Translations under genes and position numbers: made by a program
Assembly (NCBI RefSeq): GCF_012849055.1
Contig: NZ_CP051677.1
Span: forward strand, 2,246,501 to 2,310,500
Direction of reading: 5' to 3'
DNA length: 64,000 nt
Origin: Spirosoma rhododendri
GTDB taxonomy: Bacteria; Bacteroidota; Bacteroidia; Cytophagales; Spirosomataceae
Part shown: piece after piece, positions 57,223 through 64,000 of the stretch
How the letters are laid out: every line of letters starts with the position of its first letter
How positions within the stretch are numbered: position 1 is the first letter of the stretch
Notes under the pieces: generated by a model
What the model saw: the letters and a program-made list of their open reading frames with translations, nothing else
What the model was told of the DNA's origin: nothing
Database searches by the model: none

Positions 57223-58580
57223 ATGGACCGGTTTGCACTGGGTATCGGCTGGCGATTAACGGCCATTCTGCTCCTGATGGGGAGCGGGGTGGCCGTTTAC
57301 TATTGGCTGGGCAGCGGAGCGGTGCTGGTGCCGATCGGGGTTGTGCTGATCGGGCTTGTCGTCAATCTGTACCAGTACGTAACGGGCATCAACCGGAAGC
57401 TGATCCGGTTTCTGGAGTCGGTTCAGTACGCTGATTTTGCCGTTTCATTCCGTACTGATAACCAGCTTGGCCCCACATTCCAGGCGCTGAACCGGCAGTT
57501 CAACGCCGTCCTCGACGCGTTCCGGCAGGCACGAGCCGACAAAGAAACCAGCCTGCACTACGTCAACACCATCGTACAGCACGTGAGCGTTGGGCTGCTT
57601 ACGTTCGACGCGGGTGGGCAGGTCGAACTGATTAATCAGACGGCGTTGCGGTTGCTGGGTATCTACCGGCTCCGCACGCTCGCCGAACTCGACGCCACCC
57701 ACCCCGACCTGACGGCGCTGTTCTGGTCTGTCACCGGTGCGTCCGGGCCGGTCGTGTACCGAATGACCACCGACGATGAACTATCCATACGCGGAACGGC
57801 CGTTCAGCTGCGTGGTCGGCGGGTTACCATCGTTTCGATTCAGAATATTCGCTCCGAATTGCAGCAGCGCGAGCTTGACGCGTGGCAGAACCTGACGAAA
57901 GTACTGCGGCATGAGATTATGAACTCGATCACGCCAATTGTGTCGCTGGTGGGCACTATGCGTGATATCGTTGATACTGATCTGGCCCCCACGCCCAGGG
58001 CAGTTCAATCGAACAGAATAGGTTGGTCAGCGTCGCCGAGTCGATTGCTGATCTGCGCGATGCCCTGACGACCATTGAGCAGCGCGGTACGGGCATTATG
58101 CAGTTTGTGGACGCCTATCGCCATTTTACGACCATTCCGCAACCCGTAATGGCCCCGGTGGTTGTCGCCGGTTTGCTGGACCGGGTTATCCGGCTGGCGA
58201 TGGCCGCGTACCCAAACTACCCCATCGAACGGGGTGAAATCGCCAGCGAACTGACGATCCGGGCCGACGCTACGCAGATTGAGATGGTGTTGCTGAATCT
58301 GCTTAAAAACGCGGCTGAGAGTCTGGAAAATCGGCCGTTGCCCAGCATCGGGGTTCAGGTTAGGGAGCGCGATAGTCAAACGACAATCAGCATCACCGAC
58401 AACGGCCCCGGTATCGAGCCCGAAGCGCTGGAACAGATTTTTATTCCGTTCTACACAACCCGCAAAACGGGGTCTGGTATCGGGCTGAGTCTGTCGCGGC
58501 AGATTATGCAGCGGCACGGCGGACAGCTGCTGGTTGAGTCGCAGCCGGGGCAGGGAAGTACCTTTACGCTCGTGTTCTGA
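57223..58580 (+). pseudogene. NtrB/NtrY-type sensor histidine kinase split by a frameshift in a C run
   Basis: Two frames, 57223-58068 and 58023-58580, cover one kinase of about 452 residues. The first has two membrane helices (~13-53), a PAS-like region (~115-215) and the H-box VLRHEIMNS with His230. The second has the HisKA end (ALTTIEQRGTGIMQFVDAYR) and the ATPase: N-box LLNLLKNAAESL, DNGPGIEPE, and FYTTRKTGSGIGLSLSRQI. Adding one base to the five-C run at 57986-57990 joins them as DLAPHAQGSSIEQNRLVSVA. The second frame has no ATG near its start, so the ATPase part would not be made as a separate protein. It follows the desaturase gene by 6 bp. It is either a real loss or a homopolymer error. 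Confidence 0.85.
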
Positions 58581-58598
58581 GCCGGGCTGAAAACACAA

Positions 58599-58628
58599 CA
58601 GGCGGCCGACATTGCTGCCGACCGCCTG
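58599..58628 (+). terminator. Possible hairpin terminator after the kinase gene
   Basis: CAGGCGGCCGACA and TGCCGACCGCCTG form a 13-bp stem with two mismatches and a 4-nt loop. There is no T run. Confidence 0.35.
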
Positions 58629-58800
58629 AAGGCTCCTCACCGAGGAAACGCAAACAAACTGATGTGGATAGAAGGCCTGCCGTAGCAGGTACGCAAATAT
58701 GACGACCTGTGCCATACCGTATTGTACTGATTCCCATTACAAAATGGTGTAGATTGCCTGAATTGGTTGATGAATATCGTCGGTAATCAGGACAGGTGTT

Positions 58801-59640
58801 ATGGTAAATGAGCTACTCGACTCACAGGTTCAGCAGGAAATGCAACGGCTAAGCCTGTTTCTGAACGAATTATTTCCTGATCCCACGGGCCTGACACTGA
58901 TGGTAACGGCGGAGCAGCAACAGGCGGAGTTGAAGCAGCTTCGGGAAGGGCTTCGTACGGAGCAGTTTTTCCTGGTCGTCGATCTGCTGTCGATGCGTAT
59001 CGTCGAAGCGGCCGGGCTGGAAGAACTTGGCTATCAGTCGTCGCAGTTTACCTTTCGGCAGTACCTGAGCGCGTTTCCCACGCAGGGGATGTTGCAGCTG
59101 ATTACCCTGCTGGGCAAGCAGTCGTTCAGTATGTCGGATCAGGCCATGGTGACGTTTATGAACCCCAAGTACGTATCCAGCATTCCGATGACCTGCGCCA
59201 ACGGACAGGTCATGCTAATCAAGCGTATGATTTCGCCCTGGCAGTTTAGCAGTACCGGCTTGCTGACGGCCTATGTCTCGGAGTATACGATTATGCAGCC
59301 GTATAACAACGAGCCGCTCAACCCCCGGTTTATCAATATGCCCCCCGCCGTCGAAGCGCAGTTCAGCGCTATGATGGCGCAGGTATTTGCGCACTTGCCC
59401 GCCCGTATAAACCGGTTCGCTCACAAGGAAATCAGCCTGCTGAAACTATACGTCGAGAAAGAAGGGGAGGAACTCCCGGTGCCGCAGATTGCCCTGATGG
59501 CAGGCATCAAACCAAACACGGTTCGTACCTACAATCAGCGGATAATGGCGAAGGCAAAAACCATGTTTGGCAGTAATATGAACGCCCGGACGGCCCGCGA
59601 AGTAGCGTTGTTTCTCAAGCAGTCGGGGATGCTGGGCTAG
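58801..59640 (+). CDS. Regulator with PAS-like N-terminal part and LuxR-type HTH
   Basis: The 279-residue product starts MVNELLDSQVQQEMQRLSLF. Its middle part (~55-165, e.g. FFLVVDLLSMRIVEAAGLEE) has the pattern of a PAS-like sensing domain. The C-terminal part (~205-275) looks like a LuxR/GerE-type helix-turn-helix: EISLLKLYVEKEGEELPVPQ, then IALMAGIKPNTVRTYNQRIM. It may bind DNA and respond to a small ligand. The family is seen often in Cytophagales, usually annotated as a LuxR-type or hypothetical regulator. The stop codon overlaps the stop of the convergent MATE gene within CTAG. No target is evident. Confidence 0.75.
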   Translation: MVNELLDSQVQQEMQRLSLFLNELFPDPTGLTLMVTAEQQQAELKQLREGLRTEQFFLVVDLLSMRIVEAAGLEELGYQSSQFTFRQYLSAFPTQGMLQLITLLGKQSFSMSDQAMVTFMNPKYVSSIPMTCANGQVMLIKRMISPWQFSSTGLLTAYVSEYTIMQPYNNEPLNPRFINMPPAVEAQFSAMMAQVFAHLPARINRFAHKEISLLKLYVEKEGEELPVPQIALMAGIKPNTVRTYNQRIMAKAKTMFGSNMNARTAREVALFLKQSGMLG

Positions 59641-61061
59641 ACCGGGCTAATTCCCGAAACGGGAAGGGGAGTCGTTCGGTGCAGCCGACGAATGCGCCGG
59701 AAAAATCGGACGGTCAACAGGACTGCTGCGACGGTCAGGCCGGTGAGCAGGCCAATCCATACGCCAACGGCATCCAGTTTGAGCGGAAAAGCCAGTACGT
59801 AACTGAGCGGCAGGGCAACGACCCAGTACGAAAACAGCGAGATGACCGTCGGCACGTTGACATCAGCCATGCCCCGCAAACTGCCCAGCGCCACTACCTG
59901 CACACCGTCGGACAATTGAAAGACCCCCGCGATGATAACCAGCGAAGCCGCGATGTGCATTACGCCGGGGTTGTCGCGGATGTAGAGCGACACCAGCCAG
60001 TCGTTGGTAGTCAGGAACAGCAGAGCCGCCAGCGACATCAGGCTGACCGACAGCACAAAAGCGGCAATACCAGCCCGCAGCGCACCGTCAACATTGTTGT
60101 AGCCAATCGCAGCCCCCACCCGAATTGCAGCGGCCGACGAAATGCCCGTTGCCATCATGTACGTTACCGACGCCAGGTTAATCGCGATCTGGTGAGCCGC
60201 CAGCCGATCGTCGCCCAGCCACCCCACAATCACAACGGCCAGCGAAAACGTAGCGACCTCGAAAAAGAAGGTGAGCCCGCCCGGAATCCCCAGCCGCAGA
60301 ATCTGCCGGATCTCGACCTGAACGGGTAGTTTGGCGAATTCCGCCAGCAGATACGGCTTGAACAGGGGTTGCCAGTACACATACAGCAGCATAGCAACGG
60401 CCATGTACACCCGCGACAGCAGCGTGGCCACCGCAGACCCCATCAGGCCCCACTGCGGAAAGGGCCCCACTCCCTGAATGAGTACGTAGTTGAACAAAGC
60501 GTTGAACCCCAGCGCCGACAGCGTGATGAGCATCGCAACGCGGGGCTGGCGCAGGCCGTCGCAGAGTTGCCGGGCCGCCACAAACAGCAGTAGCGGCAGT
60601 ACCGACGCACTCAGAATCAGCATGAAGTCCCGCGCCAGTCGGGTTACGTCGGGCGATTGACCGAACAGCTCGAAATAAAAAGCCAATATGACCGACAGAC
60701 CGCCCAGCACGACGCTCATCAGCACCGACGCCCAGAGCCCCGCCCGAAACAGGCGATTGATACCGGCGGCATCGGCCCGGCTATTCGCCTGCGCAACCAG
60801 TGCCGCGACCACCGACAGCCCCCCGACCCCCACGCTCGACATCAGAAACGACAGCGAATTGGCCAGTCCGGCTGCGCCCAGCGGGACAGCCCCCAGCAAC
60901 CGCCCAACGAACAGGTTATCGGTGACGCCCATCAGCACTACACCCAGCTGGGCAATGATGATCGGAACGCTGAGCCGGAAGGTGTCGGCCAGTTCGGGGC
61001 GGTAAGTGCGTAAGAACGTTTTCAGAAATAGCAGGGCGCGAAGGCCGGTTGTGAATGGCAA
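59637..61061 (-). CDS. MATE-family efflux transporter (NorM-like)
   Basis: The 474-residue product has about 12 membrane segments. The MATE start is LADTFRLSVPIIIAQLGVVL followed by GVTDNLFVGRLLG. It has the two-bundle repeat, with the second bundle starting near LGIPGGLTFFFEVATFSLAV. It exports cationic drugs or metabolites in exchange for Na+ or H+. There is no ATG near its N-terminus; the longest frame starts with TTG at 61061, and a stop lies just upstream in frame. Starting at the CTG before LKTFLRTYRPEL would also keep the family core. Its stop shares CTAG with the convergent regulator. Confidence 0.92.
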   Translation of the reverse strand: MPFTTGLRALLFLKTFLRTYRPELADTFRLSVPIIIAQLGVVLMGVTDNLFVGRLLGAVPLGAAGLANSLSFLMSSVGVGGLSVVAALVAQANSRADAAGINRLFRAGLWASVLMSVVLGGLSVILAFYFELFGQSPDVTRLARDFMLILSASVLPLLLFVAARQLCDGLRQPRVAMLITLSALGFNALFNYVLIQGVGPFPQWGLMGSAVATLLSRVYMAVAMLLYVYWQPLFKPYLLAEFAKLPVQVEIRQILRLGIPGGLTFFFEVATFSLAVVIVGWLGDDRLAAHQIAINLASVTYMMATGISSAAAIRVGAAIGYNNVDGALRAGIAAFVLSVSLMSLAALLFLTTNDWLVSLYIRDNPGVMHIAASLVIIAGVFQLSDGVQVVALGSLRGMADVNVPTVISLFSYWVVALPLSYVLAFPLKLDAVGVWIGLLTGLTVAAVLLTVRFFRRIRRLHRTTPLPVSGISPV

Positions 61062-61183
61062 AGGTACGTCGTTTCTGCACCCCGCTCACGTCTGACTTTT
61101 ACCCGTCAGAGGGGTAGACTATAGCAGACTGGCCGGGTTATTTGCACGTCTGACGAGGCTGGGTGCAGGGGCGGGGAAATGCA

Positions 61184-61213
61184 CTGGATACTCCCCGAAT
61201 GTTCGTACTTTTG
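61184..61213 (+). promoter_or_regulatory. Bacteroidota-type promoter of the DUF4290 gene
   Basis: CTG, 19 nt, TACTTTTG fits -33/-7 with one base off in the -33. It ends 24 nt before the TTG start at 61238 and supports that start. Confidence 0.5.
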
Positions 61214-61237
61214 TCAATATAATTAACAGCAAAGCCT

Positions 61238-62035
61238 TTGAAAGAGTACGGCAGCAGCATTCAGAAACTGGTTGACAACATGGTCAACATCGACGATCGG
61301 GAGAAGCGTACTCGTTACGCCCATATCCTGATCGAACTGATGCGACAGATCCACCCCGGTATGAAAGACGGTCAGGACTACTACAACAAGCTGTGGGACG
61401 ACCTGTATATCATTTCTGATTTTACGCTGGACGTCGACAGCCCGTATCCGCCACCGTCGGAAGACGCGCTGGGCAAGAAGCCGCAAACCGTTCCGTACAA
61501 TACCCACCACCTGCGGTTCAAGCACTTCGGCCGGAATATCGACCTACTGGTAGCGAAAGCATCGGCGCTGGAAGATGCCGACGAACGGCGGGCGTTTGTG
61601 TCGTACCTGGTGCGGCTGATGCGGTCTTTCTATCAGGCCTGGAACAAGGAAGCCGTTGAAGACGAAACCATTTACGAAAGCCTGGTCGAACTATCGAAAG
61701 GTAAACTGTTCGACGATGTGAAGCTGATACGGGAGCAGGGGCTGGTAGAGTCGACCCCGCGCGAACGGGCAGGCGAGGCAACACAGCCGCAACGCATCGG
61801 CGGAGGGCAAAACAACCGTAATCAGAACGGTGGTGGTCAGAACCGCAACAACAACGACCGGCGCAACTTCGGCAACAATAACAACAACCGGAATCAGAAC
61901 GGTGGTGGTCAGAACCGCAACAACAACGACCGGCGTAACTTCGGCAACAATAACAACAACCGGAATCAGGGCGGTGGCGGTCAGAACCGCAACAACAACA
62001 CGAACAATAACAACAACGACCGGCGTCGGCGGTAA
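61238..62035 (+). CDS. DUF4290-domain protein with Asn/Gly-rich C-terminal repeats
   Basis: The product is 265 residues from a TTG start; a stop lies in frame at 61220 and no ATG precedes the conserved region, so TTG is the only sensible start. Residues ~1-170 match DUF4290 (KEYGSSIQKLVDNMVNIDDR, IELMRQIHPGMKDGQDYYNK, HHLRFKHFGRNIDLLVAKAS). The tail (~185-265) is disordered: Asn/Gly/Arg-rich units of 24 residues (NQNGGGQNRNNNDRR...) repeat as 72-bp DNA units. Function of DUF4290 is unknown. The gene stands beside murA, as I recall it doing in other Bacteroidota, which hints at a cell-envelope or housekeeping role. The basic tail could bind nucleic acid. Confidence 0.9.
   Translation: MKEYGSSIQKLVDNMVNIDDREKRTRYAHILIELMRQIHPGMKDGQDYYNKLWDDLYIISDFTLDVDSPYPPPSEDALGKKPQTVPYNTHHLRFKHFGRNIDLLVAKASALEDADERRAFVSYLVRLMRSFYQAWNKEAVEDETIYESLVELSKGKLFDDVKLIREQGLVESTPRERAGEATQPQRIGGGQNNRNQNGGGQNRNNNDRRNFGNNNNNRNQNGGGQNRNNNDRRNFGNNNNNRNQGGGGQNRNNNTNNNNNDRRRR
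61818..62010 (+). repeat. 72-bp tandem repeats encoding the Asn/Gly-rich tail
   Basis: About 2.6 copies of a 72-bp unit (24 codons) are nearly identical at the DNA level, so they may expand or shrink by slippage or recombination. They are in frame and lie entirely within the DUF4290 gene. Confidence 0.85.
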
Positions 62036-62149
62036 TCACCTGCCGACCGCCAGGTTCGTGACTCCAATCGTCTTACCCTAGTAATCAAACACGTATCTTC
62101 GTCGGGCAGGCACTGTACCCGGCTGATATTGAATTCAACCAACCCAGGC

Positions 62150-63457
62150 ATGGCATCTTTTCAAATTACGGGTGGCCGTAAACTCAAGGGCGAACTGATT
62201 CCGCAGGGCGCGAAAAACGAAGCGCTCCAGATTCTCTGCGCCGTTCTGCTGACCAAAGAACCCGTTACGATCCACAACATTCCGAGCATCCGCGACGTCA
62301 ATCAACTCATCGACCTGCTGGGCGATATGGGCGTTTGGGTAACCCGCGTCGGCGAAGGGTCGTACCGGTTTCAGGCGTCGGATGTTAATCTGGATTACCT
62401 TGAAAGCGACACCTACAAGCGGAAAGCGGCTGCACTGCGTGGTTCGGTAATGCTGCTCGGCCCGATGCTGGCCCGCTTCAAAAAAGGACGTATTCCCCGG
62501 CCCGGTGGCGACAAAATCGGCCGTCGTCGGCTGGATACCCACTTTCTGGGATTTGAAAAGCTAGGGGCTCAGTTCAACTACGACGCCAACGATGGCGGCT
62601 ACTATCAGGTCGATGCCAGCAACCTGCGCGGTGCATACATGCTGCTCGACGAGGCTTCGGTAACCGGTACGGCCAACGTACTGATGGCGGCTGTCATGGC
62701 CGAAGGCACAACCCAGATCTACAATGCTGCCTGCGAACCCTACCTGCAACAACTCAGTAAGATGCTCAACAGCATGGGGGCCAAAATCACGGGTGTTGGC
62801 TCGAATCTGCTGACGATCGAAGGGGTTTCTGAGCTGAAGGGCACCGAACACACCATGCTGCCCGACATGATCGAGATCGGCTCGTTTATCGGTATGGCGG
62901 CTATGACGCAGTCAGAGATTACGATCAAAAACTGCCAGATTCCGCAGTTGGGTATCATCCCGGATCAGTTCAAGCGGCTGGGTATTCAAATGGAGTTCCG
63001 GGGCGATGATATTTTCATTCCCGCGCAGGAGCGTTACCAGATTGAATCGTTTCTTGACGGTGGTATGATGACCGTTGCCGACGCTCCCTGGCCCGGTTTT
63101 ACCCCCGATCTGCTCAGCATCGTACTCGTAACGGCTGTGCAGGCGCAGGGTACGCTGCTCATTCACCAGAAAATGTTTGAAAGCCGCCTGTTCTTCGTCG
63201 ATAAGCTGATCGACATGGGCGCGCAGATCATCCTTTGCGACCCGCACCGCGCAACGGTGGTGGGGCTGAACCGGCAGATGCCGCTGAAAGGTATTCGCAT
63301 GTCGTCGCCGGATATCCGGGCGGGGGTAGCGTTACTGATCGCGGCCATGTCGGCAACCGGCACCAGTATCATCGACAATATCGAACAGATCGACCGGGGT
63401 TACCAGCACATCGATACCCGGCTCAACGCCATCGGCGCCGAGATTATCCGGCTGTAA
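62150..63457 (+). CDS. murA: UDP-N-acetylglucosamine 1-carboxyvinyltransferase MurA, Asp in place of the catalytic Cys
   Basis: The product is 435 residues from the ATG at 62150 (MASFQITGGRKLKGELIPQG). It transfers enolpyruvate from PEP to UDP-GlcNAc, the first committed step of peptidoglycan synthesis. Lys22 and Asn23 (GAKNEAL) are the substrate-binding pair. The loop that carries Cys115 in E. coli MurA (PGGCTIG) reads PGGDKIGRRRLDTHF here, with Asp121. That change occurs naturally in e.g. mycobacteria and Chlamydia and gives fosfomycin insensitivity. The gene follows the DUF4290 gene by 114 bp. A TTG at 62129 is in frame but less likely. Confidence 0.96.
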   Translation: MASFQITGGRKLKGELIPQGAKNEALQILCAVLLTKEPVTIHNIPSIRDVNQLIDLLGDMGVWVTRVGEGSYRFQASDVNLDYLESDTYKRKAAALRGSVMLLGPMLARFKKGRIPRPGGDKIGRRRLDTHFLGFEKLGAQFNYDANDGGYYQVDASNLRGAYMLLDEASVTGTANVLMAAVMAEGTTQIYNAACEPYLQQLSKMLNSMGAKITGVGSNLLTIEGVSELKGTEHTMLPDMIEIGSFIGMAAMTQSEITIKNCQIPQLGIIPDQFKRLGIQMEFRGDDIFIPAQERYQIESFLDGGMMTVADAPWPGFTPDLLSIVLVTAVQAQGTLLIHQKMFESRLFFVDKLIDMGAQIILCDPHRATVVGLNRQMPLKGIRMSSPDIRAGVALLIAAMSATGTSIIDNIEQIDRGYQHIDTRLNAIGAEIIRL

Positions 63458-63555
63458 GAGCGGTGCATATTTTTTGATTGACTATTGACAAGGGCCAGAA
63501 ATAGCTACTAACTGTTTCTGGCACATTTTTGTAAGAGCATACCAGCATACTACGC

Positions 63556-63861
63556 ATGAATCACAGGGGACGTTTTCAGGCGCAGGGACGAAAGCTGGAA
63601 GAGTCGGAAGCATGGGCGCAGCCAGCCCCTCTGTATTTGCAGCAAGGCAAGTCGTTGCTCAGTAACCTGAAGGAAAAAATTCCCCTGTTTGAGTTGAGGA
63701 AGCGTGCAGAGGCATTTCAGACCTGCGAACAGTTTATCGAGCGGGCTAGTCAGAACGGAGGAATCAACATCGTTGACAAGCCGTTGCGAAAATCGTTTCC
63801 GAGAAATGAAACGGAACGGGTAGATTTAGAGGTTTTGAAAGGGAACGCTTTTTTGCCGTGA
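63556..63861 (+). CDS. Small conserved-looking hypothetical protein
   Basis: The 101-residue product starts MNHRGRFQAQGRKLEESEAW. It has a basic middle (LKEKIPLFELRKRAEAFQTC) and a polar end (KPLRKSFPRNETERVDLEVL). I see no signal peptide, membrane segment or known motif. The next gene begins 1 bp after its stop, so the two form an operon. The pairing of two small soluble proteins could be a toxin-antitoxin or cassette pair, but nothing in the sequence proves that. Confidence 0.6.
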   Translation: MNHRGRFQAQGRKLEESEAWAQPAPLYLQQGKSLLSNLKEKIPLFELRKRAEAFQTCEQFIERASQNGGINIVDKPLRKSFPRNETERVDLEVLKGNAFLP

Positions 63862-63862
63862 T

Positions 63863-64000
63863 ATGAGGACGCTTAGCAAATACGAAAATTTTCTTGTCGA
63901 CGAGGAAGCGTATTTCGCTAACCGACAATTCTGGAACGATACAATTGATGAAGTAAGCCCGGAACCTCACGAGCAGTGGGTTACCACTCAATTTGCGAAC
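63863..64000 (+). CDS. Start of an unknown gene, cut off by the right edge
   Basis: The first 46 codons are visible (MRTLSKYENFLVDEEAYFAN, then RQFWNDTIDEVSPEPHEQWV). It starts 1 bp after the stop of the small hypothetical gene and has good acidic, soluble-protein composition. No family can be named from this part. Confidence 0.6.
   Translation, partial: MRTLSKYENFLVDEEAYFANRQFWNDTIDEVSPEPHEQWVTTQFAN

Noticed and set aside
61059..61066. TACCTTTG on the minus strand as a promoter of the MATE gene
   Set aside because: It would place the transcription start after the only TTG start and has no -33 partner.
61818..62010. CRISPR-like or intergenic tandem repeat
   Set aside because: The 72-bp units are in frame and code for the tail of the DUF4290 protein.

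Overview
The window looks like a chromosomal segment of a high-GC Cytophagales bacterium, probably the Spirosoma/Fibrella group of Bacteroidota. The basis is two SusC/SusD outer-membrane pairs, a DUF4290 gene beside murA, LytTR/LytS signalling, lipobox proteins, large FtsX/MacB permease paralogs, and promoter-like TTG-N19/20-TAnnTTTG motifs of the Bacteroidota primary sigma factor. Species assignment is inference. I saw no rRNA, tRNA, CRISPR, transposase or phage genes.

Layout. 1-6.6 kb (minus): the end-truncated FAD-linked oxidase/Fe-S protein, a Gly/Tyr/Asn-rich secreted protein, a DUF4097-type TSGGS-repeat protein, and a TolB-propeller amidohydrolase. 7.1-11.8 kb: first SusC/SusD pair, divergent from the amidohydrolase, both with good promoter matches. 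11.9-17.8 kb: secreted proteins and lipoproteins (Gln-rich/Gly-rich, two-domain lipoprotein, CHRD lipoprotein, TlpA-like thioredoxin). 18.3-22.5 kb: katG and a SIR2-TPR protein of the anti-phage NADase type. 22.5-43 kb: six paralogous double-FtsX permeases, one of them broken, interleaved with a LytS/LytTR two-component system and a formaldehyde dehydrogenase/GlcG-like/AraC module. 43-46.5 kb: an Uma2-like protein, a secreted protein, and the ATPase and HlyD adaptor that could power the permeases, with AT-rich repeat modules between them. 46.7-53.6 kb: a GT39 glycosyltransferase and a second SusC/SusD pair. 53.8-58.6 kb: a sigma-54 NtrC-type regulator, PlsC acyltransferase, acyl-ACP desaturase and a frameshifted NtrB-type kinase. 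58.8-64 kb: PAS-like/LuxR-type regulator, MATE exporter, DUF4290, murA with the fosfomycin-insensitive Asp at the catalytic Cys position, and two small unknown genes.

The most interesting signal is regulatory. Upstream of two permease genes (29.8 and 35.2 kb) and of the HlyD adaptor gene (46.6 kb) there are tandem TGTCCG-N4-CGGACA-like palindromes, 21-22 bp apart. Each pair lies 52-54 bp upstream of a TGG...-type element resembling a sigma-54 -24/-12 promoter. This is the geometry of NtrC-family enhancers, and the only sigma-54 activator in the window is the one at 53.8 kb. I infer a sigma-54-controlled ABC efflux regulon.

Two genes, the permease at 25-27.4 kb and the NtrB-type kinase at 57.2-58.6 kb, are each broken by what looks like one missing base in a run of C. 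Either these are homopolymer assembly errors or real inactivations. The permease also lacks its ATG, which argues for true decay in that case.
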